DNA from: Aplidium turbinatum
Taxonomy: Eukaryota > Chordata > Ascidiacea > Aplousobranchia > Polyclinidae
Assembly: GCA_918807975.1 (NCBI GenBank)
Contig: OU964931.1
Span: forward strand, 11,170,251-11,234,250
Length of the DNA stretch: 64,000 bases
Reading direction: 5' to 3'
A program made the position numbers and the translations under genes. Under the pieces are notes generated by a model, which saw nothing but the letters and a program-made list of their open reading frames with translations, did not search any database and was not told the origin of the DNA. Positions 45,661-58,000 of the stretch are shown here, piece after piece; the stretch's first letter is position 1, and each line of letters opens with the position of its first letter.

Positions 45661-48600
45661 TAAAATTGACAAAAGAAAATATCTTCGTTCAATGAAAGAA
45701 GTAAGTAGTGCCACTGCTTTATGACAAAGTTATCATGAAATAGCCCGCGCAAATATTGTGTATGCAGTGAAAATAATTTGCTTTTTCATGAGCTGTAAGT
45801 ATTTGCTATTCTTACAAGTAAACTTTGAATATGTACTTTTTAAAGTATCAAAAATTGAAATAAGTCCACATTTATGTGACAGTCACTGCTATTTTGTCAA
45901 AGCGATGGTCATCAACCTATTTTAGCTGAAATCTTTCTAAGAAAACCTTGTGACTAAAACGTCAAAGAAAAATATTCTTGCAGTTTTTCGCCTGCTTGAT
46001 CAGCTGTGACGCAATGGAACAGTAACAATTATTGTACTGTCGTAAAGTTTGACGTAAATTCCAACACTGTCGCAACACAACGGCCATTTTCAAGGAATAA
46101 TCATCATTGAAAATTGTTCCTGATTTTCACATTTTGCAAGACAAGTATGAAGTTATATAGTTTCGGGAGAAAGTTCGCTTTATTATAGCCTACCACAGAC
46201 AGGCACGGCACGACAACACAACAGGGCTGAGCATTTTAAGAATATATTTACTATATTTACAAATTATTTTAACAGTAGAACGTTTTGGGCTTAACTTAAG
46301 CCCTCATCAGGAATCTGAAAATATTGTAAAAACATGCAATAATTTTCAAGTTTGTAAACATAACCAACTAACTGACTAAACAACAAGAAATACACAGCGA
46401 TCGAACCAATTTAGTGGAAAACACTTCAACAAACAGCGAAACTTTCATCAGACCAGTATTTCACAACTTGAATCAAACACTTTTTTCTGTACCGCGTTAG
46501 AGAAGGTTAATTATGCCAATCAATTATATGTCACAAATCTATTATCATGTCATTTGCGAAGAATGTCACGGTCTGTGATTTACCTTAAGTTGCACAAGCC
46601 CAATCTAAGCGAAAAAGTTTTTCCCTGTGTCTTGCCGTAAATGTACCGTCTGAAAACTGTGGCATTTTACAATAGCTGGTAGAGGTTTTGCATAGGTTTG
46701 GCAATACTATACATGGTTTGACGGTTTGAAAAGTTAATTGTGATTTTCCGGAAACTGCAACCAGTAGAAACATGGATAGCAATTGCTGTCCAGAATGTAG
46801 TCACGAACCAAGCCAACGCTAGGCATTGAACAATGTAAAATTATCTTTAAATATGGTTTGTACAGTAGGTTATGAGACATTGTTTTCGATCGTATTTGTT
46901 GACAACTGGGTTTCGTGATCTACTAACCTTTCTATCACAAGAACGGGACCTTAACTTTTTGGTTTCAAAGCACTTGCAGAGATTTTCAAGAGCTTTAATT
47001 GGCATTTCAGTTCAAATTGAGCTGCATGCATTATTGTCATGCTTTATTTCCTAAGTTGGGCGTAGGCTGCTGTACATCCGTTGGTTCTTTTGGAAGAAAT
47101 AATTGCTTGTCGTTGTTAAATCAACTTCTAATTGATCGACTTGTTGAAATTACAGGAAAAGCTTATTGACAGAAACATGGCATTATGTCACGTAGGATTG
47201 GCGCTACACCATATAATAGCCTTACAGTAGGCCTTTATTTAATGAAAGGTTAGTCAACCGTAGTTTCAAATAAATATCAATTGGTTGCAGACACATTTCA
47301 ATTTACTTTACCTGAAAGAATGGTATTTAACTCTGATTCATAAGAACCTCCTGCAGGGTAAAAACATGTTTACAATTAAATTTCGAAAGAACTATATGAA
47401 AAACTAAGGACTTGCCCTTTAACAAAGTGGTTGCAAAACCAAAAATTTAACCCGATGACTTTGTGTGTAAATCAGCTACGTTAGTTAAACCTGAAAAAAA
47501 CGCTTTACACTTAAAGTAAGCATGGTTAAAATGATTCATTTATGAAACAAAATTGTATTTAGTAAATATGTAGCTACCGTACACAGGCTACAGTACTTCA
47601 AAACATGCATAACCAATTGTTTATAATAGCTTGACAGAAGTTATGAACCATTTGCAAGTACATCGGACATGACAATGATACAGAAGTCAGCTCAAGAAGA
47701 TTCAGCAAAGCATGCACATGTGAAATATGCACTTGTAAATTGCATATTTTTTCATTCGTCATAAGTAGTTAAGTACTATTTATAACACTGCATTGTGTAT
47801 AGCAAAGGGAGTCGAACTTTTTCCACACTGGAGCCGCGTGATATAAATATCAATATTTCGGTAACAGCAACACAAAAGAGGTAATAAAAAATAGGTATTC
47901 ATATATGATTTGACGGCTCCCAGACAAGCATAATACCAAATAGCACAGGCTAAAAAGTAATAGAGCTATTTGAGTTGAGTTTTTGAAAATGATTTAATAC
48001 GTCTCAACAAATACGTCTGGGGTTGCTATTAGTTTCGTGTTGTGATCTGTTTGATTTTGCATCTTTTTAGATATTGATTTCTCACTATTTCACTCGTTTT
48101 ACCCTTTCATTGTGCTTTCCTGCAGGCTCTGTAAACGTCAATTGCGTTTGTGTTTGAAGCAGTAGCAACATCCTTTTGCAACAGTTAAAAAGCATCTGAA
48201 GTTTAAAACTTTCAGTAAATTTCTCATATTGTACTACTTTTTATGATTGCGATAAGGCTGCAAAGAAATCAAAGAAAACATTGATACTGTGATGATGGCA
48301 CTTTAGTTTGAATTAAAGCAACATGACTTTAAAAAACAACAGGTTGAAATGCGCAATGCAGTAATTGTGATAAAAAAACAATGAGTCAACTACTTTAATT
48401 CGTGCAATTTCAAAGACATGTAAGCTTATGTAAAAAAGTTAAAGACTCCCATTCGACTCATCATTCACTGCTTGATCCTACTTGGTGCATATCCGCTCAC
48501 TGACCTTTAATTTTTAAATCTTGTTTGAAAAATGGTACCAACTACCAATAATAAAATTGATCGGGATATTGTGAGAATATGTGAAGTTTTGAAAAAACCT

Positions 48601-48982
48601 TTAACAACTAACTGGCATCATACATCAAAATTAATTCTTTCAATACTCGATCTTTGTTTAAAATTCTTTGTGCGTAATAAGTTCCACTCCATTACCACCA
48701 AGCAAACAAACGTTTATTGCCATAACTTGGTCATCAAAAGGAAACGGGTTTCCTGATCAGAATTCAAGAATAGACAGACGTCTCAAAGAATTGAACTGGT
48801 ATGATGACTGACTCAACTTTTGAGCTGTTTATTTGGCTTGATATTTCATGCAGTTTTATCATCAGAAAACGTTGTCCAGACTAAAAGTTGTTGAAGTTGT
48901 CGTGAAAAAGAACACTTGGCTGCCGCGCATTGCAGAGAGCAAGGCACCTCGCCACAACTGTGGAAAGTCATGGGTCAATTTT
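45661..48982. other. long gene-poor stretch; one more Penelope-like tail
   Basis: At 46255-46325 (minus) a segment with TTCCTGATGAGGGCTTAAG ... CCCAAAACGTTCTAC is another solitary Penelope-type tail. At about 47808-47835 GGGAGTCGAACTTTTTCCAC looks like a lone hAT terminus. No exon or RNA gene was recognised in the rest. Confidence 0.45.
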
Positions 48983-49330
48983 CATTCAAAACTTTCTGGC
49001 TTGTTCTCAGACGGCATATCAGCCGTTTTTTACATGGCGTTGAATCAATGTAAAAAACCGCTGATATGCTAGCTAGGATGTCGTCAGTAGTTTACATATT
49101 AAACATTGTTTGGGAACCGGAAGTTGATTAGACCCCTACGCCCAAAGAACATTCAAAACTTTCTGGCTTGATTCCAGACACCAGATCATCGTTTTTCAAA
49201 TGGCGTGGAATCAATGTAAAACACGACTCATATGCTAGCTCGGATGGCATTGTTGAAAAGACGTATTCATTACTTAAAAGCAACCATCATTTGGGAACCA
49301 GAAGTTGATCAGACCCCGACGTCCAAAGAA
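48983..49330. repeat. tandem duplication (167 and 181 bp) with internal palindromes
   Basis: Copy A (48983-49149) and copy B (49150-49330) both start CATTCAAAACTTTCTGGCTTG and share TTTGGGAACC-GAAGTTGAT and CCAAAGAA. Copy A contains the palindrome 49014-49069 (GCATATCAGC ... GTTGAATCAATGTAAAA), and B a worn version of it. The divergence between copies is visible, so the duplication is not recent. Confidence 0.88.
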
Positions 49331-49598
49331 TCTTGAGCAGAAACACGCGTTTTTTGATTGTATTGAAACTCTTTTGAGTCAATAATAATAGTTGGATAGG
49401 CTGCCACCTGTCAGTTTTTATAATTTTGATTGCAGCCATTCAACAGTTTTATTTGATGAATGAACAACTGCGACCAAATAGCAGCACAAGGTTAGCAGAA
49501 TACATGATATACATTAAGCGTCAAGTCAGAAAAAAGTTACAATGTTAAAACTGTCTTTCTGTTGCAGAGCCGTTGATGACGTTAGTTTACTTGCAGTC

Positions 49599-50732
49599 TT
49601 AAAGGGGACCTGAAATGAAAAATTAAAATTTTTTTGGTTATTCTTTACTGTTTAAGATTATATTTTTCGAAAAATTTTTTTGATATGCTTTTTTGTTTGG
49701 GAGATATAACCAAATAAAAATTGACCACATGATGGCGCTATGTGTCTTGTGACGTCATCGGCTGGCAACCAAGTAAACAGCTTCATGCATTTGCCTTAGA
49801 AACGTCGCATAGGTCATTGTATATTGAGCATAAACAAAAAGACGGCGACTTGACAGCGAAGAACATCATTCTGATTCGTGCTCTGACAACACCAGTTCGG
49901 ACAGCAGTCGGATGGAAAATTTGCATTGAAAAAAATGCAGGAAAATAATTTGCTTGAACCAAGTGGTCTATATCCACTAAAAGTAGCCTATGTATTCAGA
50001 GTTGCCTAATATGCCTACCCTGCCAATGTTTTACTGTCCTACTGACCTGTTTCAAAGTCTTGTTGTTTTCTCGCTTTGCTATTCGATCCAAACGTCCGAT
50101 CGTACTCACAGACCTGAAGCTAGGTCGATCGAGTTTTGTGGGTACTGTATTGACAGTGGCTTTCACATATCTTGAAAAATCAAAGACAGAAGAAACAGCT
50201 TCAGGGATGAGCAGGTGTCTGGACTTGGTGCCTTGTAGCTCTGCCTGTAGATCACGTTGGTAATCGCTGGCCAGAAAATGATTGCTGCACACACAGCAGT
50301 GCTTGTTTACAGGTGGGTTTCTGAGTTTCATCGCTGAGATCCATTTCTTCAGCTTGTCGTCATTATTCAGAGGTAAACGATGAAAGGATACCCCTTTGAC
50401 GATTCCCCGGTTAGTACAACCGGGAGCCATACAAAAAGCCATCATTTTAAGGGCGTAAAAACTCCCTTAGCACAAAATTGTTCGCTATTTCGGTAGCCTA
50501 CGCGATTAGTTCCTGGTGTTTGCATGCGAAACAGAAGACCTTGGATGCCGCTTTGCCAGCCAATGACGTCATCAAAATTTTTGACCAATCAGAATCATTC
50601 AATTCAAAAAAGTTTTTTTAGGTTTTTTAATTAATGGTAACACAAAAAATAAAAAAATTGTTGAAAAGCGTTTTATTTCAGAAAGATCTACAAATACAAA
50701 AGCCATGTATTTTCGTTGCAGTGCACCTTTAA
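49599..50732. mobile_element. Kolobok-like element (TTAA target) with THAP frame
   Basis: Both borders are TTAA (49599-49602 and 50729-50732), with ends TTAAAGGGGACCTGAAATG and TGCAGTGCACCTTTAA partly inverted. Subterminal TGACGTCATCGGCTGGCAA and TTGCCAGCCAATGACGTCA form a second inverted pair. A TTAA target plus a THAP-domain protein suggests Kolobok (P elements also have THAP but make 8-bp duplications). The DDE part is absent, so it is an internally deleted copy. Confidence 0.7.
49996..50445 (-). CDS. THAP zinc-finger protein, transposase N-terminal part
   Basis: A 149-codon frame with a complete THAP (C2CH) DNA-binding domain in residues 1-90: CMAPGC at the start, VSFHRLP, the conserved Trp in KKWISAMK, CCVCSNHF supplying the later Cys and His, and an LIPEAVSSVF segment in place of the usual AVPTIF. 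The rest is basic and unstructured. It lies entirely inside the TTAA-bounded element, so it most likely is the DNA-binding part of a Kolobok-type transposase that lost its catalytic domain. The frame is open, and a host-co-opted or competing DNA-binding protein cannot be ruled out. Confidence 0.75.
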   Translation of the reverse strand: MMAFCMAPGCTNRGIVKGVSFHRLPLNNDDKLKKWISAMKLRNPPVNKHCCVCSNHFLASDYQRDLQAELQGTKSRHLLIPEAVSSVFDFSRYVKATVNTVPTKLDRPSFRSVSTIGRLDRIAKRENNKTLKQVSRTVKHWQGRHIRQL

Positions 50733-51764
50733 ATTTTGATCCACACATTTGCCAGTGACGTTGTTGAAGCTCTGTTGCAAAATCCGGTGTAAAAACAACA
50801 ATACCGCTTAGGTATAAAGTAATACATAATTGACTGATTCATAGCGTTTTCTGCTCGTAAAAGTGTCATACGCTTCATATTCCAGTCAAAATTGTTTGTT
50901 GTTTTCTGAGTGATATCAAATACCATAATTGTGTTTTTGAACTCAACTGATGAAAGACCACGTACTTTGATCAAAGTCGAATAAAAAAGAAGTCACTAAA
51001 TCTGACGCTTTTTTGATTTGATCAATTGGTTTATCTTTCGATAACCACACAACAAAATTAAACACAAATTTGTACGCAGTTTTTGATTTTAGTGTTCACA
51101 AAGCATTCAGCTTTTTTCTATGCCCCTAGTCCATAGTTTCTTGCTGATTTATACAGAAATGTCTTTATAACCAAAAATAGCAGCTCTTCGTTTATGATCA
51201 CATACCTATTATTCTAGTTGCTTAGGTGAGCTAAATTAGCAATTGACAATACACATTGAAAAATGTTTAATTCCTGAACAAGTTTAGAATGGTAAGCAAA
51301 CAAAACCAAGCAACAACACAGCATTTAGCATAATAAACAAAAAAACAAAATAGCGAACGCGTTTGGCTATACATCTAGCCCTTGTCTTTTGTAAAAACAT
51401 TTTTTTAAAGCTTTGTCAGCAAAAATAGTTGAAGATGAAATGAATAATGCATTTTCAAGGTTGGAAGTGTTAAATTGGCAGGAGAAAAGCAGCTAGAGTG
51501 TTTACTGATGACCTAGCAAGGACTGGTTGTCTTTTGCATATTGTTTTAACGTCATCAAACCCCATTAAAGACCTTGTGCTCGATGAGAAACAACTGGTAA
51601 TTTATCATTTTTTATCACCTAGCTTTTAAATTTCAAAACAAGAAATTGAGTTCACGTTTGTTTGTTTCAAACAAATCTGAACGATATTGTATTGCGTTGG
51701 TGAAAACAAAACAAAAATTCGTTTATATCCTGTCACCCCTGTCTTGAAACTGAACATGTCTGGT
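50733..51764. other. no gene recognised
   Basis: AT-rich sequence between two transposons; only short unmatched frames are present. Confidence 0.35.
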
Positions 51765-51772
51765 TTCCTTTC

Positions 51773-53074
51773 CAGCGTTGCCAGATTTTTTGAAAAAAAA
51801 GAGCCCAAAAATGCGCCAAAGCGATTTAAAAGTAGCCCAATTTGCTGTCGCGACGTCGACGATCGAGCGACGAAGGCGCAAGCTATCTAGGGGGGTTTTG
51901 GGGCATGCTCCAGGAGTCATGGACAAAGCAACATCTTTGTCCATCATGCTGATTGAGTAGATACAAAATGCATACACTGTTACAAGATACAAGAAGTAGA
52001 ATGTTCCATATTGAATCAAGCATTGTACAATAGAAAAAAACTTAGACAGGACAATGCTATACAGACTTCCTACAAATTCCTATTTTCAAATTCAAGATAC
52101 AAATGGTTCCATAGTAGATGCTAACGCATAGCATAAGCCCGTCAACTCAGATGAACTACTAAGACTGAACCAAGACCCGACAAAATTCTATCATCAACTG
52201 CTGAAGCTTCATTTTCATAAAATAGAGCTGTCATACTTCAGCACTGATGACCGGGGATCAAACAGCATTTTTCCAATTGTTGTAGCAGAGTTCTGATCTT
52301 CAAAATCGCTGACAAAAGTTGAAGTCCCATACGATTTCGCAGTTTGGTTTTGATTGCAGAAACTCTCGAAAAGGCTCGCTCAACCAATGCATTGCTGATT
52401 GGTATATATTGTTAGTGCCAATTGAGCAACTTCTCTAAATTTATACTCCCCTGCACTGCAGCATTTCTAAACTCGTACACCTTGGTACAAAAAGTAGCCT
52501 ACAACAATCTATCATTGATTTTTCATCATACAAGGAAGACCAGTTTACATTTAGTAAATTTCTCCACTGACATTCAATTTTTCCAACTTTAATTTATAGC
52601 TTAGACACCAATAAAAGCTTCAAAAATTATGGCACTAAACCAAGATCATAATTATAATTTTCGATATTCGCCACAAGTGCAATTTCGCTTTCGCCACTCG
52701 CCAGTCAGTCCTTCCGTTTTCCAAGATGAAAATGAATACAGCATTAATGTAACAACAGTCAAAGCTGCTCATGGTCAGCGGTAAAATCAATCCTCATGCC
52801 GAATCAAAAAAATTAACGTCATTTTTTCTGTAATAAACCGAAACTTTACCAACATTTTCAAAGGTTCGTCGAATTCTACCAATTATTCAATTCTGCCAAC
52901 TCAAAATTCACTGCCAAACAAATTAAAATTCTGCCAAATTTAAGCGCCGTATCGCGCCAAATAAAAGACTGAAAGTAGCCCAAAAAAGCGCAAGTCGCAA
53001 ACCAACATTTTTTGGCGCCAAGCCCAACTAAAAGTAGCCCAATTGCAGATAAATCGCCCAATCTGACAACACTG
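51773..53074. mobile_element. hAT element (1.3 kb) with 8-bp target duplication and transposase remnant
   Basis: Ends CAGCGTTGCCAGATTTTTTG and CAATCTGACAACACTG. The exact duplication TTCCTTTC lies at 51765-51772 and 53075-53082. AGTAGCCCAA repeats lie near both ends. A transposase C-terminus is visible on the minus strand (52238-52405). Confidence 0.93.
52238..52405 (-). pseudogene. hAT transposase C-terminal dimerisation region, remnant
   Basis: The frame contains IPISNALVERAFSRVSAIK then TKLRNRM and a Leu-rich end before a TGA. This matches the P-x-SNA-x-VERAFS-x5-KT-x2-RN-x-M signature of the hAT dimerisation domain. The N-terminal and catalytic regions are not recognisable upstream, so only the last part survives. 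Confidence 0.85.
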
Positions 53075-53082
53075 TTCCTTTC

Positions 53083-54980
53083 ACTTTATCGTACCTCAAC
53101 CTTTCAAGGCATTTTGCAAGAGCAATAACTAATCAATTTTACTTTTAACCTTGGGCAAGATTGCATCTACTAACGTTGAAAAAGATTCTGCAAGTTAACT
53201 TGTCAATCGGGAAGCAATTCAAACAAACGTTTTAACCTTTGTAATAAACTCACAAACAAGAACATGAAATAAGAACAGAAAAACGCCACGATTGAGTTTC
53301 AACATTACGTTTCTTTGTTGCAAGTTCACCCTATTTGTAACTACGTAAAGCTGACAATTTAATGTACAGGAATAGAATATCTACTTTCATTGGAGCTTTC
53401 ATCCCAATGAAAACCGTGGTATTTTTTTGTAACACTCCCCGCAACTATATTTGTGCTCGTTGTTTATACAAGCAATGAAGTGCCAATATAGCAACAACTT
53501 AAAAATCAAACAAGCCTATGTTCACTAATAATAAACTGTCGTCATCCTCATAAAGACCTGACAACAAAGTTAATGTAATATTTGAAAAAAAGAATACCCA
53601 AAAAAGATCGTGTTACACAGGATTTTCTGCCTTTGTATTTATCAAACTGATTGTGCTTAGATTTAGACAAATGCTGACTATAATCAGTGCGTTTGATTTT
53701 ATTAGATAATAAATTTAAAGTTTATTCTATTTGAATGAATATTTGCTTTGCATATTTAGAAGTCACTATGGAGCCCTGCAGAGTGAATAACTGAACATCC
53801 ATTTTCACCTTTAGCGTCCAAACCAAAGTATACCAGTTGTGAATTGAAATATTACAATGGGGAGTTCAAGCATAAACTGATTCATTTTTGGATTAATTTT
53901 CAATGCTAGACTACGTCATGGCTGCGTGGAGTCTAAAACAGCAAGAAAATTTGGGAGTGGTAAAGAACCCGTCATAGTAAAAACTCGATCTTTGATAAAT
54001 AAATTTAATATACCAATTATTGGCAACAAAGTTGAATGCTAAATTATCAAGGCTACAGCATGTATCGGGCATAGATGGGTCTCATCAGCGTACAGCAGCC
54101 AGTTCTAGAAAAGATCATATGCAACCAAAAATCGAGTTAATGCTTAAATTAGCAAAAGCGAGTTTATGAGAAGATGATTTGAATTTGACCGATAGCTGAT
54201 AATGAAATATGCCCAACTTCAATAAAATGGACGTGGCACGTTCATGTAGAAAAGAAACCGCACAAACTTTATTTCATGATTGCCAATAGCACTAATCACA
54301 ATAACATTTAAATTTTTTGTTGGATTTAACAAATCTAAAGTTTGAATTTGTCTAAAAAGTAAAATATCTCTTGATTCAAGCACTGCTGTTCAAATGAAAG
54401 GTCGCCAAAAATTTTATTTTGCAATTTAAGAAACCAAAAATTTGATTTCAACTCAAAAGAATGGAGCCAAATGAATGAAAACAACTCAAAATGAAAGAAC
54501 GTTGGATAATCTTTAGATAAAAACAACATGATAATCCTAATAAATGTAAAACAGCCCGTAGGTGAATCGCAACTATGTTTGATAAAATTCGCTCTGCTTG
54601 GCTTGTTAGCTATACCTGGCATTAAGAACTTTTTGCAGTATCAATAGTATTTTTTGTTTGTGTTTCTATTGTGTACACATATATTTAATAATAGCTTAAG
54701 TTTTAATCAAGCTTAATGTTATTTTTAAACTCTTTTTTTTATTGAGCAATACCTGAAATTAACTCTTCAAAACTACAAGAAACAGACAATAGTGCGTCAC
54801 GAGTTTAATTATTACAATCAACCAATTGACCGACAAAAAAAGCAAACAATTCTAGAACACTTTGTTTGTCTATTTGGTTTCTTTCGGCTATCAAAAATGA
54901 TAATAATTATTTAATTAAGACTTTATCATGATGACGCCGTGCTTCATCTGTAGCCTACGCCAAAGAAGAAAACATGTTTT
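53083..54980. other. no gene recognised
   Basis: AT-rich, downstream of the M15 gene. No exon, RNA gene or repeat end was supported. Confidence 0.35.
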
Positions 54981-54991
54981 TATTATTTTTT

Positions 54992-54997
54992 TTTATT
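54992..54997 (-). promoter_or_regulatory. polyadenylation signal of the M15 gene
   Basis: AATAAA on the minus strand, about 65 bases after the TAA stop at 55062 and followed by an A-rich run. Position and sequence fit the cleavage signal of the secreted M15 peptidase gene. Confidence 0.6.
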
Positions 54998-55061
54998 GTT
55001 TACTCAATACACAATTAACCGTTTTGAAATTAGTTTTGTTGCACTCTTGTTCAAAACAAGA

Positions 55062-58000
55062 TTAATTGCAAGCTCCTTGCAGTTGGTAGTAAAGGTCATT
55101 CCACGTGTTCATATCGTAAACATTCATCCCATCGTCAATGTGAACTGGATCAGACTGAGACCAATCTCCTCCCCACCGAAGACCATTGCTCTTTACTTTG
55201 TTGATGAAGCACTCCGAATAAGAGTTGTATCCAGCTAAATAGAAATACAATAACAACCTTAAAGTTTATCTGTTGATTTCAAAACTTGCCCTGTTGAATG
55301 GAAAATGCAAGCCAGCTCCATACTTCAAACTAGTCGTTTTAACATTAATCTAACGTCTACAAAGAGTCAAACTAATCTAAAGTTAAAGTACGGTAATAAT
55401 GTTGGTCTTTCTAGTGTTCATTCTCTTGGCATCGTAACTGGCTTTGCTTAATAACTCATACTTTGATGCAATTCTGTCATACGTTTAAATAAACGAGTTT
55501 TCCGATTTAACGATAGATAGAATGATTTCCCGGCAACAAGACTTCAACAATCGGAGACTTCACTCTGTCAATCTCGGTAACCGGCCCTACGTCAAAAACC
55601 TCTGCAAGTATGCGAAACTACCAGGAATAACCAATCAAGGCTTTATCAGTCCGAGGATAAAGATTCAAAAACCAAACCAATCAAACGAAACATGAAGACA
55701 AAAAAAATCAAGTATGTGTCTGCATGACAGCTTCATATACTGCTGTAGTTAGCTATGTGTCAGTATCGGGAGATCTAAATGCATTGTTAGCTAACCGTCC
55801 ATGCAGTCCCCGTTGCACCATCCGTTGGGTGTGTCCACATTGAAGTCGATGGCATGCCCGACCAGATGATTGGAAGTGCTAGCTGGAGGAACCACAGTAC
55901 CGCCAAGATTTTGTCCTTCTTCCCGATAAGCATGAGTGACCCATACCTACGCAATATGACGCTGTAAACAAGATGTGCTCCACGACATCTTACTTTGGTG
56001 GACATCAACGAACTGGTATAAAATGACTGTTTACTGCTTTAATAATTGTGAGACGCAGAGATAAGAAAAATTGCCCACTTACGTGCCACACTCGACTCGG
56101 CGACTTTTGTATGGCTCTTCCAGCTAAACGATATTTTCTCAATCAGTAAACTATTTTCTTACTAAGAAAGTACGAAATTTGCAAAAAAGCGGCCCACAGC
56201 GCAGGTGTCTAAAATTAACCACCATTTTCTATTTAAATAGTTTTATTTTAACTTTTTGATTTTCTTCTGTTGCTTAAATAAGATATTAAGCATCAAGCCG
56301 TCGTTCATCATGCCCCTTCCTCTGGGCGCAAGTTGGATACAATGTTCAACTCTTCAACGGTTTGAGCTTTACGTAAAAGCATTTATAGTCAGCTATATCA
56401 TTTAACTTTGACCGTTTTGTGATGCTTCATAATCAAATTATTTCTGGTCTGCCTTTGATTATTTTCCCTTTATCTTCCCCTCTACTGCATTATTGAACTT
56501 TGTCTTGCTATGTGACTAAAATATTCCTTATTGAAAATATTCAATAGAATTGAAAGGCATCTACGATAAGAAAAGCGTTATCAATGAATTGTACAAGTTA
56601 CCAGAGTTGGTTACTTTAGTTTGTTTTATATGTTTAAAAGTTCAAATAACCGTTCGGTTCCATTTAAGTTGACGAATCCTTTGCAAACTGCAACTTACAA
56701 TGCCGAGAAGCCGGAAGGAGGTGCCAATCATGGATTGATGGATGGTCTGTATTTGCTTCTACTTTATTACCCTTTTAATCAGTTTTTAAATTAAAGTAAT
56801 TTTAATATGGCTTACCTACCTACTATTAATTTCACACAAGTGATTACCAAAGAAATGTCGTTTTTCTTACAGTGACGTCGCATTGTCTGGCATAAGTATT
56901 GATGTTGTCCATGTCGTCTTTAAATCCAGGTTCAACTTCAACCGTCAGTCCGTTATAGCCTTTCACGTATGAGCTACTGTACGTCACAAGAGTGCAACCT
57001 GAAAAGTTGGCAAAAATAAAATAAATAAATAAATTTAACTTTAAATGAGAACAATTAAAACTTCAAAGAAGGCCTGTAGTGGCCCACAGTCACCAAGACA
57101 ACGAGTTATTTCAAGTGTGTAGTAAACAGGCTATATTCTGTTTTTGAATGGTATACAGCAATGTTTTTTAAACGAACTTCCACTTGAACTTGATGCCCCA
57201 CAGCATTGTCTGCTGCTTGTTCCTCCACATTTCCCAGAAGAATACGATCCAGCACAGTAGTTTGAGTTATCTTGGCAAACACCTCCGTTGTTTGTACAGG
57301 CCGAGTCACAACAAGAAGCCCAGTTATTCTCATTGGAAACACCTGAATAGCAATTTAATCTTTTTACAAAAAAAAAAATTGCAAGACCTACCAAGACTTG
57401 AAAAACCGATTTTTCTCACTGCTTTAATGTCTGTAGACGTTAAATCAATGCCAAAAAGGAATAATTGCCTGGCAGAATGTAAATAAGAAAAAGTTGCTTG
57501 TTGCATACAAGCTGGAGGAGGGTAACTGCAATATTGTTAAGTGTTGGGTCTGCGGTGGACATCGCTGAAATCGTCGTAATCACCGGCAAAATATTCACCC
57601 ACATGTCCTGTCATGACGTTACAGTTTAAAAACTTGTTCTATTGATCTTTTTTTTTATTATTCCATTTGTTGCAAAACAACTACTTTTCTTTTTCAGCCA
57701 AGTTTATTAAGAAAAATATAAATTTCAAAAGACTAGTCTACCTACATCCAACCCCGTAATGATGGCTTTTCTAAGATATAGAGTAGGCTACTTAAAAACA
57801 TCATGTTGACACATAAGCTGATGTAAAGCTTTTTAGCAATAAAGCTGACTAAAGCGTTTGTTTTGGTCTGAACAAAACAAGTGACTTACACAAGCTGTTG
57901 CACTCCAGGCAGCAACGTCTGTTCGAATCGCCATCACATAGCCCAGTTTCCACTCCTCCACTGCATTTGTAGTATCTCCAGTCAACGCATGTACCTCCTT

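Noticed and set aside
46585-46782. 65-codon minus-strand frame
   Set aside because: No recognisable domain and no clear splice sites.
57106-57342. Alternative frame across M15 exon 3
   Set aside because: The cysteine-rich frame has correct phases with both neighbours; this one does not.
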